From contig JAUVXF010000006.1 in assembly GCA_030603695.1 (NCBI GenBank), positions 62,001-126,000 on the forward strand: 64,000 nucleotides of DNA, written 5' to 3'. Source of the stretch: Natronohydrobacter sp. (GTDB taxonomy: Bacteria > Pseudomonadota > Alphaproteobacteria > Rhodobacterales > Rhodobacteraceae). The position numbers and the translations under genes were made by a program. This document shows, one piece after another, positions 27,736-36,171 of the stretch (its first letter is position 1; the number at the start of each line of letters is the position of its first letter). The notes beneath the pieces are model-generated. The model did not search any database. It was not told where the DNA came from and saw only the letters and a program-made list of their open reading frames with translations.

Positions 27736-30164
27736 CTTCTGCCCTCCATCCCGCGCGACAGCACAAGGGCGCGGCGTTGCGCTTCGGTCAGGGTGGCCAT
27801 CCCATCCAACCCGGCAATGCCAAAACCGATATCAAAACCGGGATTGGGGATTTCGGGGTCAAAGGCCTCTCCGAATGCCAGCAAATGCGCGGGCTGAGAC
27901 AATTCCATCTGGCCCAGACGCGCGCGCTCTGCCGCGGCACGGCGGCGCGCGGGTTCGGCCACAAGGGCGCGCAGCGTGTGATAGACAGAACTGACAGACA
28001 GCGCCGCCACATGGGCCATTCCGCGCAAAAGCGGCATGGGGGCGCTTTTGCCCGCGCGCACGCGCTCCCATGCGGCGCTGTCGCCAAAGATCAGATGGGC
28101 GATTGTTTCGCGCACATTCATGGGCTGGGCAGGATCAAAACGCAGGCCCACGATAATGCCGGAATTTACCCGCTCTACCCCGGCCACCTGCGCGCGAATG
28201 GCGTTTTCCAGATGCGGCGAGCGCGGAAATTCGGGGGTGAAATACAGCACATACCCCTTGGCGATGGAGAGAAGCTCTTTCACATCGGTATCCGGCCCCG
28301 CCACCAGCTTCAGCCGCGCGCCACTGGTAGAGGCATCAAGGATCGTGCCCGCCGCAAAGCTGAACTGCCCGCTGGAACCGATGGCAGCCACGGCAGGGGT
28401 GCTCATTTCCACGCGCGGCACGCCGCGGCGCTGCTGGCGCTCTGCGACAGCGCGCAGCGCGGCGGACACGATCACAAAGTTGAACACCGCCCAGCCGCCC
28501 ACAATGGACAAGATGGTGTGATCACCGGGAAACAGCACCCAGCGCACCGCCGCCGCCAGCACCGCCAGCCCCGCCAGAACCCATAGCGCCAGAAGCGGCT
28601 TGAAGATGGGAGAGATGAAATCTTCCTCCAGCACCTCGTCCTTGGCGGTGACGTTGAATTTCGCGCCGCGCGGGCGGAAGATGGTTCTCAGCACCACCCC
28701 CGCCAGATAGGGCGCTTGCGCGGTTTCATAGATTTCCGACATCAACGGCCAGCGCACCCGCGCATAAAGCGCATTCTGCACCATGAAACTGATCGCCATA
28801 TAGGCGCCCATATAGACCATCACCTCTTCAATCGTGGCCACAAAGATTTGCAGCCCGAAGAAGAGATACGCCAAGGGGGCCAGAATAAAGACCATCCGCA
28901 CCAGCGGGAATAACCAGAATGTCATGGAATTAAGGTAACAGAGACGCTGGCTCAGGCTCATACCCTTGCGGCGCAGGGGGTTTTTCAGCATCAGAAGCTG
29001 CATCATCCCCGCCGCCCAGCGCCCGCGCTGCTGGATGAAACTGACAAAGGTTTCGGGCTGAAGCCCCGCAATCATGGCGTGGTCAACATACATGCTTTTC
29101 CAGCCGCGCGAATGGATTTCCAGCGCGGTTTCAGCATCTTCCGTAATGGTTTCGCCTGCAAAACCGCCCACATCATCCAGCGCGGCCCGGCGCAAGACCG
29201 AAGCAGAACCGCAAAAGAACGCGCCGCCCCAGCGATCCAGCCCGCGATGGCCCAGATGGTAGAACATCTCATTTTCCGGCGGGCAATCGGGGCGAAAGCC
29301 GATATTGCGCTCTACCGGATCGGGGTTGAGGAAGAAATGCGGGGTCTGCACCAGAAAGAGTTTCGGGTCTTCCACGAAATAGCCCACGGTGCGGGCCAGA
29401 AAATCGCGCGCGGGCACGTGGTCTGCATCGAACACCACCACCAGATCACCGTTCAGCCGCTCCAGCGCGGCAGACATGTTGCCCGCTTTGGCATGTTCGT
29501 TGCGCGGGCGGGTGGAATAGACAACGCCCAATTCGGCGCAGAGGTCTTGCAACTCTGCCCGGCGCTGCCGCGCCTTGGCGGCAAGCACGGGATCATCACT
29601 GTTGCAGCGCTGATCTGTGCCGCCATCATCACACAGCACCACCGTGCGCTTGAGCGGCGGATAATGCATGTTCTTTGCCGCCGAAAGCGTGACGGCCAGC
29701 ATTTCTGTAGGTTCGTTGTAACTGGGAACCAGAATATCCACTGTGGGCAAATCGGCTGCCGCTACTTTGGGCGGCAAGGTGCGGTTCACAGGATCGGCCG
29801 TAATGAAGGAACTGATGAAAAAGACGAAAATCGCATAGGTTTCCACCGCGAAAAGGGCGATGGCGATGGTATAGGAAACGGGGTTTTCCGGCGCAGGCAG
29901 GGTTTCCGATACCCGCCAGAACCAATAGCGCATCACCACCGCGCTGGCGATGGCCAGCAGCAGGAACCGCGCGAGAATATGCTTGTTGGCAAAGGGCTTT
30001 AGCGCTGCAACCGCCACGACAGCAAACAGCCCCAGCCCGCCTTGCACCGCCACAGAAGTGGGAATGCTGGCCAAAAGCGCCAGCGGCACGACCAAACCCA
30101 CCCAGAGCAGCGCCAGCCCTGTTTCATGCGGCCTAAGCTTGCGTGTCGCGATCAATAAGCTCAT
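27732..30164 (-). CDS. bcsA: Cellulose synthase catalytic subunit, c-di-GMP responsive
   Basis: A GT2 processive glycosyltransferase of 810 residues that polymerises UDP-glucose into beta-1,4-glucan and threads it through its own membrane channel. The full D,D,D,Q(Q/R)xRW set is present: VPSYNEPTEM, CDDGGTD, FDADHVP, TEDAETALEIHSRGW and QQRGRWAAGMMQ. The C-terminal PilZ domain keeps RGVPR (RxxxR) and DASTSG (D/NxSxxG), so it should bind c-di-GMP. About eight helices flank the domain. The ATG at 30164 follows AAGAGGGCCG; the frame is open to 30263. It lies 13 bp after bcsN. Confidence 0.97.
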   Translation of the reverse strand: MSLLIATRKLRPHETGLALLWVGLVVPLALLASIPTSVAVQGGLGLFAVVAVAALKPFANKHILARFLLLAIASAVVMRYWFWRVSETLPAPENPVSYTIAIALFAVETYAIFVFFISSFITADPVNRTLPPKVAAADLPTVDILVPSYNEPTEMLAVTLSAAKNMHYPPLKRTVVLCDDGGTDQRCNSDDPVLAAKARQRRAELQDLCAELGVVYSTRPRNEHAKAGNMSAALERLNGDLVVVFDADHVPARDFLARTVGYFVEDPKLFLVQTPHFFLNPDPVERNIGFRPDCPPENEMFYHLGHRGLDRWGGAFFCGSASVLRRAALDDVGGFAGETITEDAETALEIHSRGWKSMYVDHAMIAGLQPETFVSFIQQRGRWAAGMMQLLMLKNPLRRKGMSLSQRLCYLNSMTFWLFPLVRMVFILAPLAYLFFGLQIFVATIEEVMVYMGAYMAISFMVQNALYARVRWPLMSEIYETAQAPYLAGVVLRTIFRPRGAKFNVTAKDEVLEEDFISPIFKPLLALWVLAGLAVLAAAVRWVLFPGDHTILSIVGGWAVFNFVIVSAALRAVAERQQRRGVPRVEMSTPAVAAIGSSGQFSFAAGTILDASTSGARLKLVAGPDTDVKELLSIAKGYVLYFTPEFPRSPHLENAIRAQVAGVERVNSGIIVGLRFDPAQPMNVRETIAHLIFGDSAAWERVRAGKSAPMPLLRGMAHVAALSVSSVYHTLRALVAEPARRRAAAERARLGQMELSQPAHLLAFGEAFDPEIPNPGFDIGFGIAGLDGMATLTEAQRRALVLSRGMEGRR

Positions 30165-30177
30165 GAAAACGGCCCTC

Positions 30178-30870
30178 TTAAAACAAATTCGATCGCGGAA
30201 TTCCCAGACCAAAAGCGGCCGGCCCCAAAGGGGCCAAAGCCTGATCAATACCGCCCTGCACACAATTGCGCATCATCATGTCCAGATTGCTCACCCCGCG
30301 CGGCAGTGCGCGCGCGCCTGTCTGCGTCCGGCGCAGGGCCAGAACGCAGGTCATATCGCCGCCGGGGCGCAGAACAGCATAGGTAGAATCGCCAAACGTG
30401 TCAGAGCGCGCGGCAAGCGCGCTGTCAGTAATGCTGCCAAAGGGCGCGGGCGCACCGCCAAATTGCGCCAGCGCCTCTGTCAGAACAAGGGGGTTCTGGC
30501 CGCCTGCGCGGCGCGTCTGGGCGCGCAGCAAGATCACGTTTTCACCGGCAAGCGCGGTCAGGTTGGGCAGGGTCACGCGCTGTTCTATGGCCGCGCCCAA
30601 ATCGCGCTCCATCACCACAAGCGCATTGGGCGCATTCACAAAAGCACGGCTGGCGGGGATAATGCGGTATTCTGTCAGGGCCTCTGCCAATTCGGTGGGG
30701 CTGGAATTTTGCGACGGCAAGCCCATCTGGCACGCGGCCAACACATAGAAAACCGCCAATAGGGCCATGCCCCGCTGTGCATGGCGCGCCACGATGTGCC
30801 AAAGCGCATTGCTTCGGCCATTGCTTCGGGATGCCACGGATGGCGCGCGATGGTCGAAAGACCAGCTCAT
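30178..30870 (-). CDS. bcsN: BcsN-like lipoprotein, first gene of the cellulose operon
   Basis: A predicted lipoprotein of the BcsN family, an accessory factor seen upstream of bcsA in alphaproteobacteria. The lipobox LAAC follows a hydrophobic stretch (ALLAVFYVLAAC), and the mature part has the block EYRIIPASRAFVNAPNALVVMERD. If translated from the ATG at 30870 (good ribosome site AGAGGCAAG) the signal has a long Arg-rich n-region. ATG 30768 just before the hydrophobic core is the alternative. The function is unknown beyond its link to cellulose. Confidence 0.75.
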   Translation of the reverse strand: MSWSFDHRAPSVASRSNGRSNALWHIVARHAQRGMALLAVFYVLAACQMGLPSQNSSPTELAEALTEYRIIPASRAFVNAPNALVVMERDLGAAIEQRVTLPNLTALAGENVILLRAQTRRAGGQNPLVLTEALAQFGGAPAPFGSITDSALAARSDTFGDSTYAVLRPGGDMTCVLALRRTQTGARALPRGVSNLDMMMRNCVQGGIDQALAPLGPAAFGLGIPRSNLF

Positions 30871-31120
30871 ATCTTGCCTCTGCCTCTATGCGCCGCCCTG
30901 TCTTTATGCAGGGTCAGCGCGGATTTGGCCCTCTTGCGGGGCCTCTTTGGAGCAGAGTTTACGGAAAATTAGGGCGTTTTGCAATCTTTATAGATAAACA
31001 AGTGCGCGGAAGATATATTTCGCCGCCGCACCGCCCCTTTTGCCCCCATGCCATGGGCGCGGGAGCAGAAGAAACACGAAATCTGGGGGATGGGGCCAAA
31101 GCAGGGGCCAGATACAGACA
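30871..31120 (-). promoter_or_regulatory. Leader/promoter region of the cellulose operon
   Basis: This stretch upstream of bcsN has no gene. The part at about 30955-31020 is conspicuously AT-rich for this genome (for example TTTATCTATAAAGATTGCAAAAC on the minus strand in part) and is the most likely promoter of the bcsN-A-B-Z operon. No specific regulator site recognised. Confidence 0.4.
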
Positions 31121-31135
31121 GACTGGCCCAGAATT

Positions 31136-31165
31136 GCGCCCTGTTGCGCCTGCGCAACAGGGCGG
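31136..31165 (-). terminator. Inverted repeat after the hpf-like gene
   Basis: CGCCCTGTTGCGC (31137-31149) and GCGCAACAGGGCG (31152-31164) are perfect inverse complements. They sit nine bases past the stop at 31174 (minus strand). The T tail is poor, so it may be a Rho-independent terminator of low quality or an mRNA end stabiliser. Confidence 0.5.
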
Positions 31166-31173
31166 CCAAAGCC

Positions 31174-31491
31174 TTAGCGCCGGGCGCGCTGTTTTCCCAA
31201 TTCTGTGTCCAGCACATTGCGCATTTTATCCACCGCGCCGGTGACTGCGGATTGAATCGTGGCGGCCGTATTGGTCGCGCTCAGGGGTTGGCGGTTTTCC
31301 AGTCGCACTTCCACCACGCAGCGCTTGTCATCGGGGCCGCTTTTCTCGGCATTGGTATCTTGCAAATGCACCTCAATGCGGGTGATCGTACCGGAAACCG
31401 CGCCCAGCTTGGACTCAAGCACCCCTTCCACAAAGCGCACGACATCCTCGCGCCCGGCAATATTATTGTCGGTATTGATCTGAATTTGCAT
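31174..31491 (-). CDS. HPF/RaiA-family ribosome-associated protein, short form
   Basis: A 105-residue protein matching the N-terminal S30AE/HPF domain: QIQINTDNN, then VEGVLESKLGAVSGTITRIEVHL, and a conserved VEVRLENRQPLSAT strand. HPF-type proteins bind the 30S decoding centre in stationary phase and hibernate ribosomes. Most alphaproteobacterial HPFs are long with a C-terminal dimerisation domain; this one has only the first domain. The start at 31491 is supported by AAAGGACATGCGAT. Upstream lie thyA-folA on the same strand, about 80 bp away. Confidence 0.75.
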   Translation of the reverse strand: MQIQINTDNNIAGREDVVRFVEGVLESKLGAVSGTITRIEVHLQDTNAEKSGPDDKRCVVEVRLENRQPLSATNTAATIQSAVTGAVDKMRNVLDTELGKQRARR

Positions 31492-31574
31492 ATCGCATGT
31501 CCTTTCATCTGTAACACCCAAGACTTAGGCACGCACAAGCGCTTATACAATTACCCCTTCGCGCGTGTTGGCCA

Positions 31575-32066
31575 TCACAAGGGCGACAGGCGCAAATACT
31601 CCATCAATTCGCAAGCCGGGCCATCGGCGCGCAGGGGCACACAGGCATTCAGCCGCCAGTCCCGCGCGTCAAATTCGGGAAAGAATGTATCGGCATCGTG
31701 CAGATCAAGCGCGACTTCGGTTATCAGCAACCGATCTGCCAAGGGCAGAAAGGCCGCATATATCCCCGCGCCGCCAATGGCATAAATGCGCAAGTATCCC
31801 GCCGCATGCGCAGCCGGAATGGCCTGATCCAGCGGCAGGAACAAAACGCCGTCCTCTGCCGGGGCGGGCTGCGAGGTGACAACAATATTCAGCCGCCGGG
31901 GCAAAGGGCGCTTTGGCAGGCTTTCCCATGTGCGCCGCCCCATGATAACCGCGCCGCCCAGTGTTTCGCGCTGAAAGGCGGCCAGATCTTCGGGGGCATG
32001 CCACGGGATTGTATTATCCCGGCCAATCGCCCCACCCCGCGCGCGCGCCACGATCACCGAAATCAT
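31575..32066 (-). CDS. folA: Dihydrofolate reductase
   Basis: Reduces dihydrofolate to tetrahydrofolate with NADPH, regenerating the cofactor spent by ThyA. The 163 residues start ISVIVARARGGAIGRDNTIPWH, followed by PEDLAAFQRETLGG, MGRRTWESLPKRPLPRRLNIV and the IYAIGGAGIYAAFL nucleotide-binding block. The start at 32066 is four bases after the thyA stop, so the two are co-translated. The long upstream extension of this frame overlaps thyA and is not real. Confidence 0.97.
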   Translation of the reverse strand: MISVIVARARGGAIGRDNTIPWHAPEDLAAFQRETLGGAVIMGRRTWESLPKRPLPRRLNIVVTSQPAPAEDGVLFLPLDQAIPAAHAAGYLRIYAIGGAGIYAAFLPLADRLLITEVALDLHDADTFFPEFDARDWRLNACVPLRADGPACELMEYLRLSPL

Positions 32067-32070
32067 GGCG

Positions 32071-32850
32071 CTATACCGCCACCGGGGCTTTGATCGCGGG
32101 GTGCGGATCATAGCCTTCGATCTGGAAATCCTCGAAGCGGAAATCGAAAATACTGTCAGGCTGGCGCAAAATCTGCATGCGCGGCAGGGGCCGGGTTTCG
32201 CGCGAAAGTTGGGTGTGCACCTGTTCCATATGGTTGGAATAGATATGCGCATCACCCATTGTGTGCACAAATTCCCCCGGCTCCAGCCCTGTTACCTTGG
32301 CCAGCATCAGTTGCAGCAGCGCATAAGAGGCAATGTTGAACGGCACCCCCAGAAACATATCTGCCGACCGCTGATAAAGCTGCACATGCAGCTTGCCGCC
32401 CAGAACCCGGACTTGCCACAGCGTATGGCAGGGCGGCAGCGCCATATTGGGCACATCGGGGGGGTTCCAAGCTGATACAATCATACGGCGGCTATCGGGG
32501 GTTTCGCGGATCTGGCGCAAGAGTTCGGAAATCTGATCCACCCCGCCAAAATCGCGCCACTGGCGGCCATAGACGGGGCCAAGATCACCCGCTGCATCGG
32601 CCCATTCATCCCAGATGGTGACGCCGTTTTCCTGCAAATAGCGAATGTTTGTGTCCCCCGACAGGAACCACAGCAATTCATGGATGATGGATTTCAGATG
32701 CACCCGCTTTGTGGTGACAAGGGGAAAGCCCTCTGCCAGATCATAGCGCATTTGCAGCCCGAAGACAGACAAAGTGCCCGTGCCTGTGCGATCATCAGAC
32801 GGAACGCCATGTTCCAGAATATACCGCAATCCATCCAGATACTGTTTCAT
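32071..32850 (-). CDS. thyA: Thymidylate synthase
   Basis: Methylates dUMP to dTMP using methylene-tetrahydrofolate. The 259 residues carry the active-site block [11 protein letters not shown] with the nucleophilic Cys, [33 protein letters not shown] and [13 protein letters not shown]. Slightly shorter than E. coli ThyA (264), which is normal. It is the first gene of the thyA-folA pair and divergent from gloA. Confidence 0.97.
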   Translation of the reverse strand: MKQYLDGLRYILEHGVPSDDRTGTGTLSVFGLQMRYDLAEGFPLVTTKRVHLKSIIHELLWFLSGDTNIRYLQENGVTIWDEWADAAGDLGPVYGRQWRDFGGVDQISELLRQIRETPDSRRMIVSAWNPPDVPNMALPPCHTLWQVRVLGGKLHVQLYQRSADMFLGVPFNIASYALLQLMLAKVTGLEPGEFVHTMGDAHIYSNHMEQVHTQLSRETRPLPRMQILRQPDSIFDFRFEDFQIEGYDPHPAIKAPVAV

Positions 32851-32983
32851 GTCGCGCCCGGCCTACCATATGCTGTAGGCGCAGCTTACGCCGGATAGAT
32901 GTGATTCTGAAACCCCCATTGCACTGCCCACCTTGGGCGCTATGATCTGCCCCAAGTGACGCACCAAAGGAAGGAAAACGGCA

Positions 32984-33406
32984 ATGCGCTATTTGCACAC
33001 GATGGTGAGGGTAAAGGATCTGGATGCCTCTATCGCGTTTTACAAGCTTCTGGGGCTGGAAGAAACGCGCCGCCATGAGAGCGAGGCAGGCCGCTTCACG
33101 CTGGTCTTTCTCGCCCCGCCCGGCCAGCCCGAATGCCCGGTAGAGCTGACCTATAACTGGGACGGGGATGAGGGCCTGCCCTCTGACAGCCGCCATTTTG
33201 GCCATCTTGCCTATGCGGTGGACGATATTTACGCAACCTGCGCCAAATTGCAGGCCGCGGGCGTCACCATCAACCGCCCGCCGCGCGATGGGCATATGGC
33301 GTTTGTCCGTTCGCCCGACAATGTGTCCATCGAATTGCTGCAAGCGGGCGAACGCCTGCCCCCGCAAGAGCCTTGGGCCAGCATGGGAAATACAGGGCAT
33401 TGGTAA
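32984..33406 (+). CDS. gloA: Lactoylglutathione lyase (glyoxalase I)
   Basis: Converts the methylglyoxal-glutathione hemithioacetal to S-lactoylglutathione. The 140-residue protein has the two-module glyoxalase fold: YLHTMVRVKDLDASIAFYKLLGL with metal-ligand His, VELTYNW with Glu, HFGHLAYAVDDI with the second His, and SIELLQ with the last Glu. A strong ribosome site (AAGGAAGGAAAACGGCA) fixes the start. Followed closely by a rhomboid gene. Confidence 0.95.
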   Translation: MRYLHTMVRVKDLDASIAFYKLLGLEETRRHESEAGRFTLVFLAPPGQPECPVELTYNWDGDEGLPSDSRHFGHLAYAVDDIYATCAKLQAAGVTINRPPRDGHMAFVRSPDNVSIELLQAGERLPPQEPWASMGNTGHW

Positions 33407-33457
33407 GCCGCGCAAAGCCACTTGCATTGGCGCGGCGGCAATGTCAAAGCCGCGCCT

Positions 33458-34108
33458 ATGGGGCCTGAACATATCTCTTTGCCAACGCGCGCCAATGCGC
33501 CTGCCGTGATCTGGCTGGTTGGCCTGACATGCCTGCCCGAAGTGGTGCTGACATTGCTGCAAGCGGGGCTTCTGGATGGTGACGCCTTGCGCCGCTGGAC
33601 AGTGGTTTATGGCGCGTTCTGGAATGGCCTGCTGTCAGATTGGCAGCCGCTTTACCCGCTGCAACCTACCGCCATGTTCGTAACCTATGCGTTTTTGCAT
33701 GGCGGTTTTCTGCACCTGATCGGCAATATGGTGGTGGCGCTGGCCTTGGGCGGGATCGCAGTGGCGCGGGTGGGGCAGCAGGGGTTTTTGCTGCTCTATG
33801 CGCTCTCGGCCATTGGCGGGGGCGCGGCTTTTGCGCTGTTATCCAGCAGCGAGGCGCCGATGGTCGGGGCATCCGGCGCGGTATTTGGGCTGATCGGGGC
33901 GTGGCAATATTGGGAATGGCAATTGCGCCGCCACCTTGGCAGCCCCTTGGGGCCTGTCTGGCGGCGGCTGGTGGGCTTGGCGCTGCTGAATGTGGTGCTA
34001 TGGCTGTTGCTGTCGGGCCTGTTGGCATGGGAAGCGCATCTGGGCGGGTTTGTTGTGGGTGTGATTTTTGCCGCGCTGGTGACACCCAACCTGCGCTACC
34101 GCGTTTAA
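33458..34108 (+). CDS. Rhomboid-family intramembrane serine protease
   Basis: A ~216-residue polytopic membrane protein with the rhomboid core: FLHGGFLHLIGNMVVAL with the HxxxN region, VGASGAVFGLIGA holding the nucleophilic Ser, and AHLGGFVVG with the catalytic His in the last helix. It cleaves membrane-protein substrates within the bilayer; the substrate is unknown. The ATG at 33458 is my choice; a TTG at 33422 is in frame. It is 50 bp past gloA. Confidence 0.9.
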   Translation: MGPEHISLPTRANAPAVIWLVGLTCLPEVVLTLLQAGLLDGDALRRWTVVYGAFWNGLLSDWQPLYPLQPTAMFVTYAFLHGGFLHLIGNMVVALALGGIAVARVGQQGFLLLYALSAIGGGAAFALLSSSEAPMVGASGAVFGLIGAWQYWEWQLRRHLGSPLGPVWRRLVGLALLNVVLWLLLSGLLAWEAHLGGFVVGVIFAALVTPNLRYRV

Positions 34109-34168
34109 GGCGCTGGCGCGTCACGATAGGACAGGGCAGGCAGCTATCGGGGGGAAGGGGACATAGCC

Positions 34169-34358
34169 AAAGCCGCGCAGCGTCGGGCCGCGGTGCGGCG
34201 ATCCTCCCGAAGAGCTAGGCGCTTTATGGTGGCAACGTCCGAACGAAACTGAAGCTATGCACCAGCGGCAGCCAAATCGCCGTGCCGGGGGGGCGGCCCG
34301 GCGATGCGCGGCGGGCTAAAGCCCTTGATTCCGCGCTTGGCGCGCTGCTCTACCGTCC
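34169..34358 (+). repeat. Dispersed 190-bp intergenic repeat, copy C
   Basis: Third copy of the family at 15946 and 19191, same orientation. Left end AAAGCCGCGCAGCGTCGGGC is almost identical to copy B; right end is ...CTACCGTCC. The inner hairpin is GGGCT-AA-AGCCC here rather than GGCC/GGCC, so the fold is retained with different bases. It lies between convergent rhomboid and tpiA genes. Confidence 0.85.
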
Positions 34359-34409
34359 CCCCAACCCGCTCAACCCTGCCCTTGTTCAGCCGCCGTCAGC
34401 TGCGCAGCA

Positions 34410-35144
34410 CTAAGCCGCTTCCAGCGCCGCTATAATCGCGCCGAAATCCGCCGCTTTCAAAGAGGCCCCGCCCACAAGCGCGCCATCCACATTGGCAATG
34501 GCAAAAATCTCTGCCGCATTGCCGGGTTTGACAGACCCCCCGTAAAGCAGCGAAATCGCGCTGTCGGGCAGATGCGCGCGCAGGGCGTCATGCACCTCTG
34601 CGATCTGTGCCAATGTGGGGGTGCGGCCTGTGCCAATGGCCCAGACGGGTTCATAGGCGATCACGGTATTGGCGGCAGTCGCCCCTTCGGGCAGTGACTC
34701 TGCCAGTTGGCCCAAAACAATATCCAGCGTTTGGCCTGCATCGCGCTCTGCTTCGGTCTCTCCTACGCAAATGATACCAACCAAGCCCGCCGCATGGGCT
34801 GCGCGCGCCTTGGCTGCCACCAGAGCAGAGCTTTCAGCGTGATCCGCGCGGCGTTCGGAATGGCCCAGAATGACATGGCGCGCGCCCGAATCTGCGAGCA
34901 TGGTGGCCGAAATATCGCCGGTATGCGCGCCAGCCTGTTGGCGGTGGCAATCCTGCCCGCCCACCATCACGGCACTGCCCGAAACAGCCTCTGCCATGGC
35001 GCAAAGCAGGGTTGTGGGGGGGCAAAGCACAATCCCGCAACCGGGCGCGGGAAAAGCGGCGGCCAAAGCGCGGGCCTCTGCCAGATCGGCGCGCACGCCG
35101 TTCATCTTCCAGTTTCCAGCGGCAAGTTTGCAAGCATTCGTCAT
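34410..35144 (-). CDS. tpiA: Triosephosphate isomerase
   Basis: Interconverts dihydroxyacetone phosphate and glyceraldehyde-3-phosphate. The 244 residues carry AAGNWKMNG, the ILGHSERR catalytic-His block, [11 protein letters not shown] with the catalytic Glu, and [10 protein letters not shown] for phosphate binding. Start follows AAAGGAGATATGCC. Single-gene unit upstream of the suf-related genes and convergent with the rhomboid gene. Confidence 0.98.
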   Translation of the reverse strand: MTNACKLAAGNWKMNGVRADLAEARALAAAFPAPGCGIVLCPPTTLLCAMAEAVSGSAVMVGGQDCHRQQAGAHTGDISATMLADSGARHVILGHSERRADHAESSALVAAKARAAHAAGLVGIICVGETEAERDAGQTLDIVLGQLAESLPEGATAANTVIAYEPVWAIGTGRTPTLAQIAEVHDALRAHLPDSAISLLYGGSVKPGNAAEIFAIANVDGALVGGASLKAADFGAIIAALEAA

Positions 35145-35194
35145 GGCATATCTCCTTTTGTGACAGGGATACGCCGCAGGCGCGGGGGATGCAA

Positions 35195-35587
35195 TCAGCC
35201 TGTGCTGCGCGCCTGATTCATCCGCTCTGTCAGCGTTTCCACATCATCGAATTTGATGGATTCGCCGCACCCACAGGCCTCTGTCACATTGGGGTTGCGA
35301 AAGCGGAACGCACTTTCCAGAAGGCCGGATTCATAATCAATTTCCGTGCCGAACAGGAACATTTGCGCCATGGGCGCGATGATCACGCGCGCGCCATCCT
35401 GTTCGACCACTTCTTCATGATCTTTCACATCGGCGGCGGTTTCCATTGTGTATTCCATCCCGGCGCAGCCACCCTTTTTCACGCCCACGCGCAGGCCAGA
35501 GGCGCCCTCGCGCTCCATCAGGCGGCGGATCTGGCGCACGGCAGAGGGCGTGAGCGTGACTGGCGATTTTCCGGGGATTGCGAACAT
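35195..35587 (-). CDS. sufA: A-type iron-sulfur carrier, IscA/SufA-like
   Basis: A 130-residue HesB/IscA-family protein. The three cluster-binding cysteines are seen in [10 protein letters not shown] and EACGCGESI near the C-terminus. It delivers Fe-S clusters to apoproteins. The start is five bases after the stop of the acetyltransferase gene, so it belongs to the sufT-acetyltransferase-sufA unit. I use sufA rather than iscA because of the neighbouring SUF gene; the exact paralogue is not certain. Confidence 0.88.
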   Translation of the reverse strand: MFAIPGKSPVTLTPSAVRQIRRLMEREGASGLRVGVKKGGCAGMEYTMETAADVKDHEEVVEQDGARVIIAPMAQMFLFGTEIDYESGLLESAFRFRNPNVTEACGCGESIKFDDVETLTERMNQARSTG

Positions 35588-35592
35588 CTGTC

Positions 35593-36171
35593 TTATCCTT
35601 GTTTCTTGGCCAGAACTGTCTTGGCCAGAGCGCGGGCCGGATTTCCGGCCATTGTTGCGCCTGCGGGCACATCGCGCGTGACCACTGCGCCCGCCGCAAT
35701 GATGGCGCCATCGCCCACGGTGATACCGGGCAGCACAATCGCGCCGCCCCCGATCCAGACATCTGCGCCGATTGTGATGGGCCTGCCCCATTCCACCCCC
35801 TCGGCGCGCGCGCCAGCCTCGCGCGGGTGATCGGCGGCCAATATCTGCACATTCGGGCCAATCTGGGTGCGCGCGCCGATATGCACTGCGCACACATCCA
35901 GAATCACGCAGTTGAAATTCACAAAACAACCGGGGCCGAAATGGATATGCGCGCCGTAATCCACATGAAAGGGCGCGCGAATGATCGCGCCATTCCATGT
36001 GCCCAGCAGCGCGGGCAGGATATCGGCGCGCGCGGCATCGCCATCTATTGTCTGGTTATAGGCGCGCATCAGCCCTTGGGCGCGGCGGCGCATGGCCACC
36101 AATTCGGCGCAGCCCGGATCATAGGGCGCGCCTGCAAGCATCTTGTCACGTTCGGACAAGGCTGCATCCAT
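35593..36171 (-). CDS. Sugar O-acetyltransferase, maltose/galactoside acetyltransferase (Maa/LacA/NodL) type
   Basis: A 192-residue hexapeptide-repeat protein: the N-terminal Mac domain (SERDKMLAGAPYDPGCAELVAMRRRA) and a left-handed beta-helix of I/V-G-x4 repeats ending GAGAVVTRDVPAGATMAGNPAR. It moves acetyl groups from acetyl-CoA to a sugar; physiological target unknown. The ATG at 36171 shares a base with the sufT stop (TGATG), making it an odd guest between two Fe-S assembly genes. Confidence 0.88.
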   Translation of the reverse strand: MDAALSERDKMLAGAPYDPGCAELVAMRRRAQGLMRAYNQTIDGDAARADILPALLGTWNGAIIRAPFHVDYGAHIHFGPGCFVNFNCVILDVCAVHIGARTQIGPNVQILAADHPREAGARAEGVEWGRPITIGADVWIGGGAIVLPGITVGDGAIIAAGAVVTRDVPAGATMAGNPARALAKTVLAKKQG

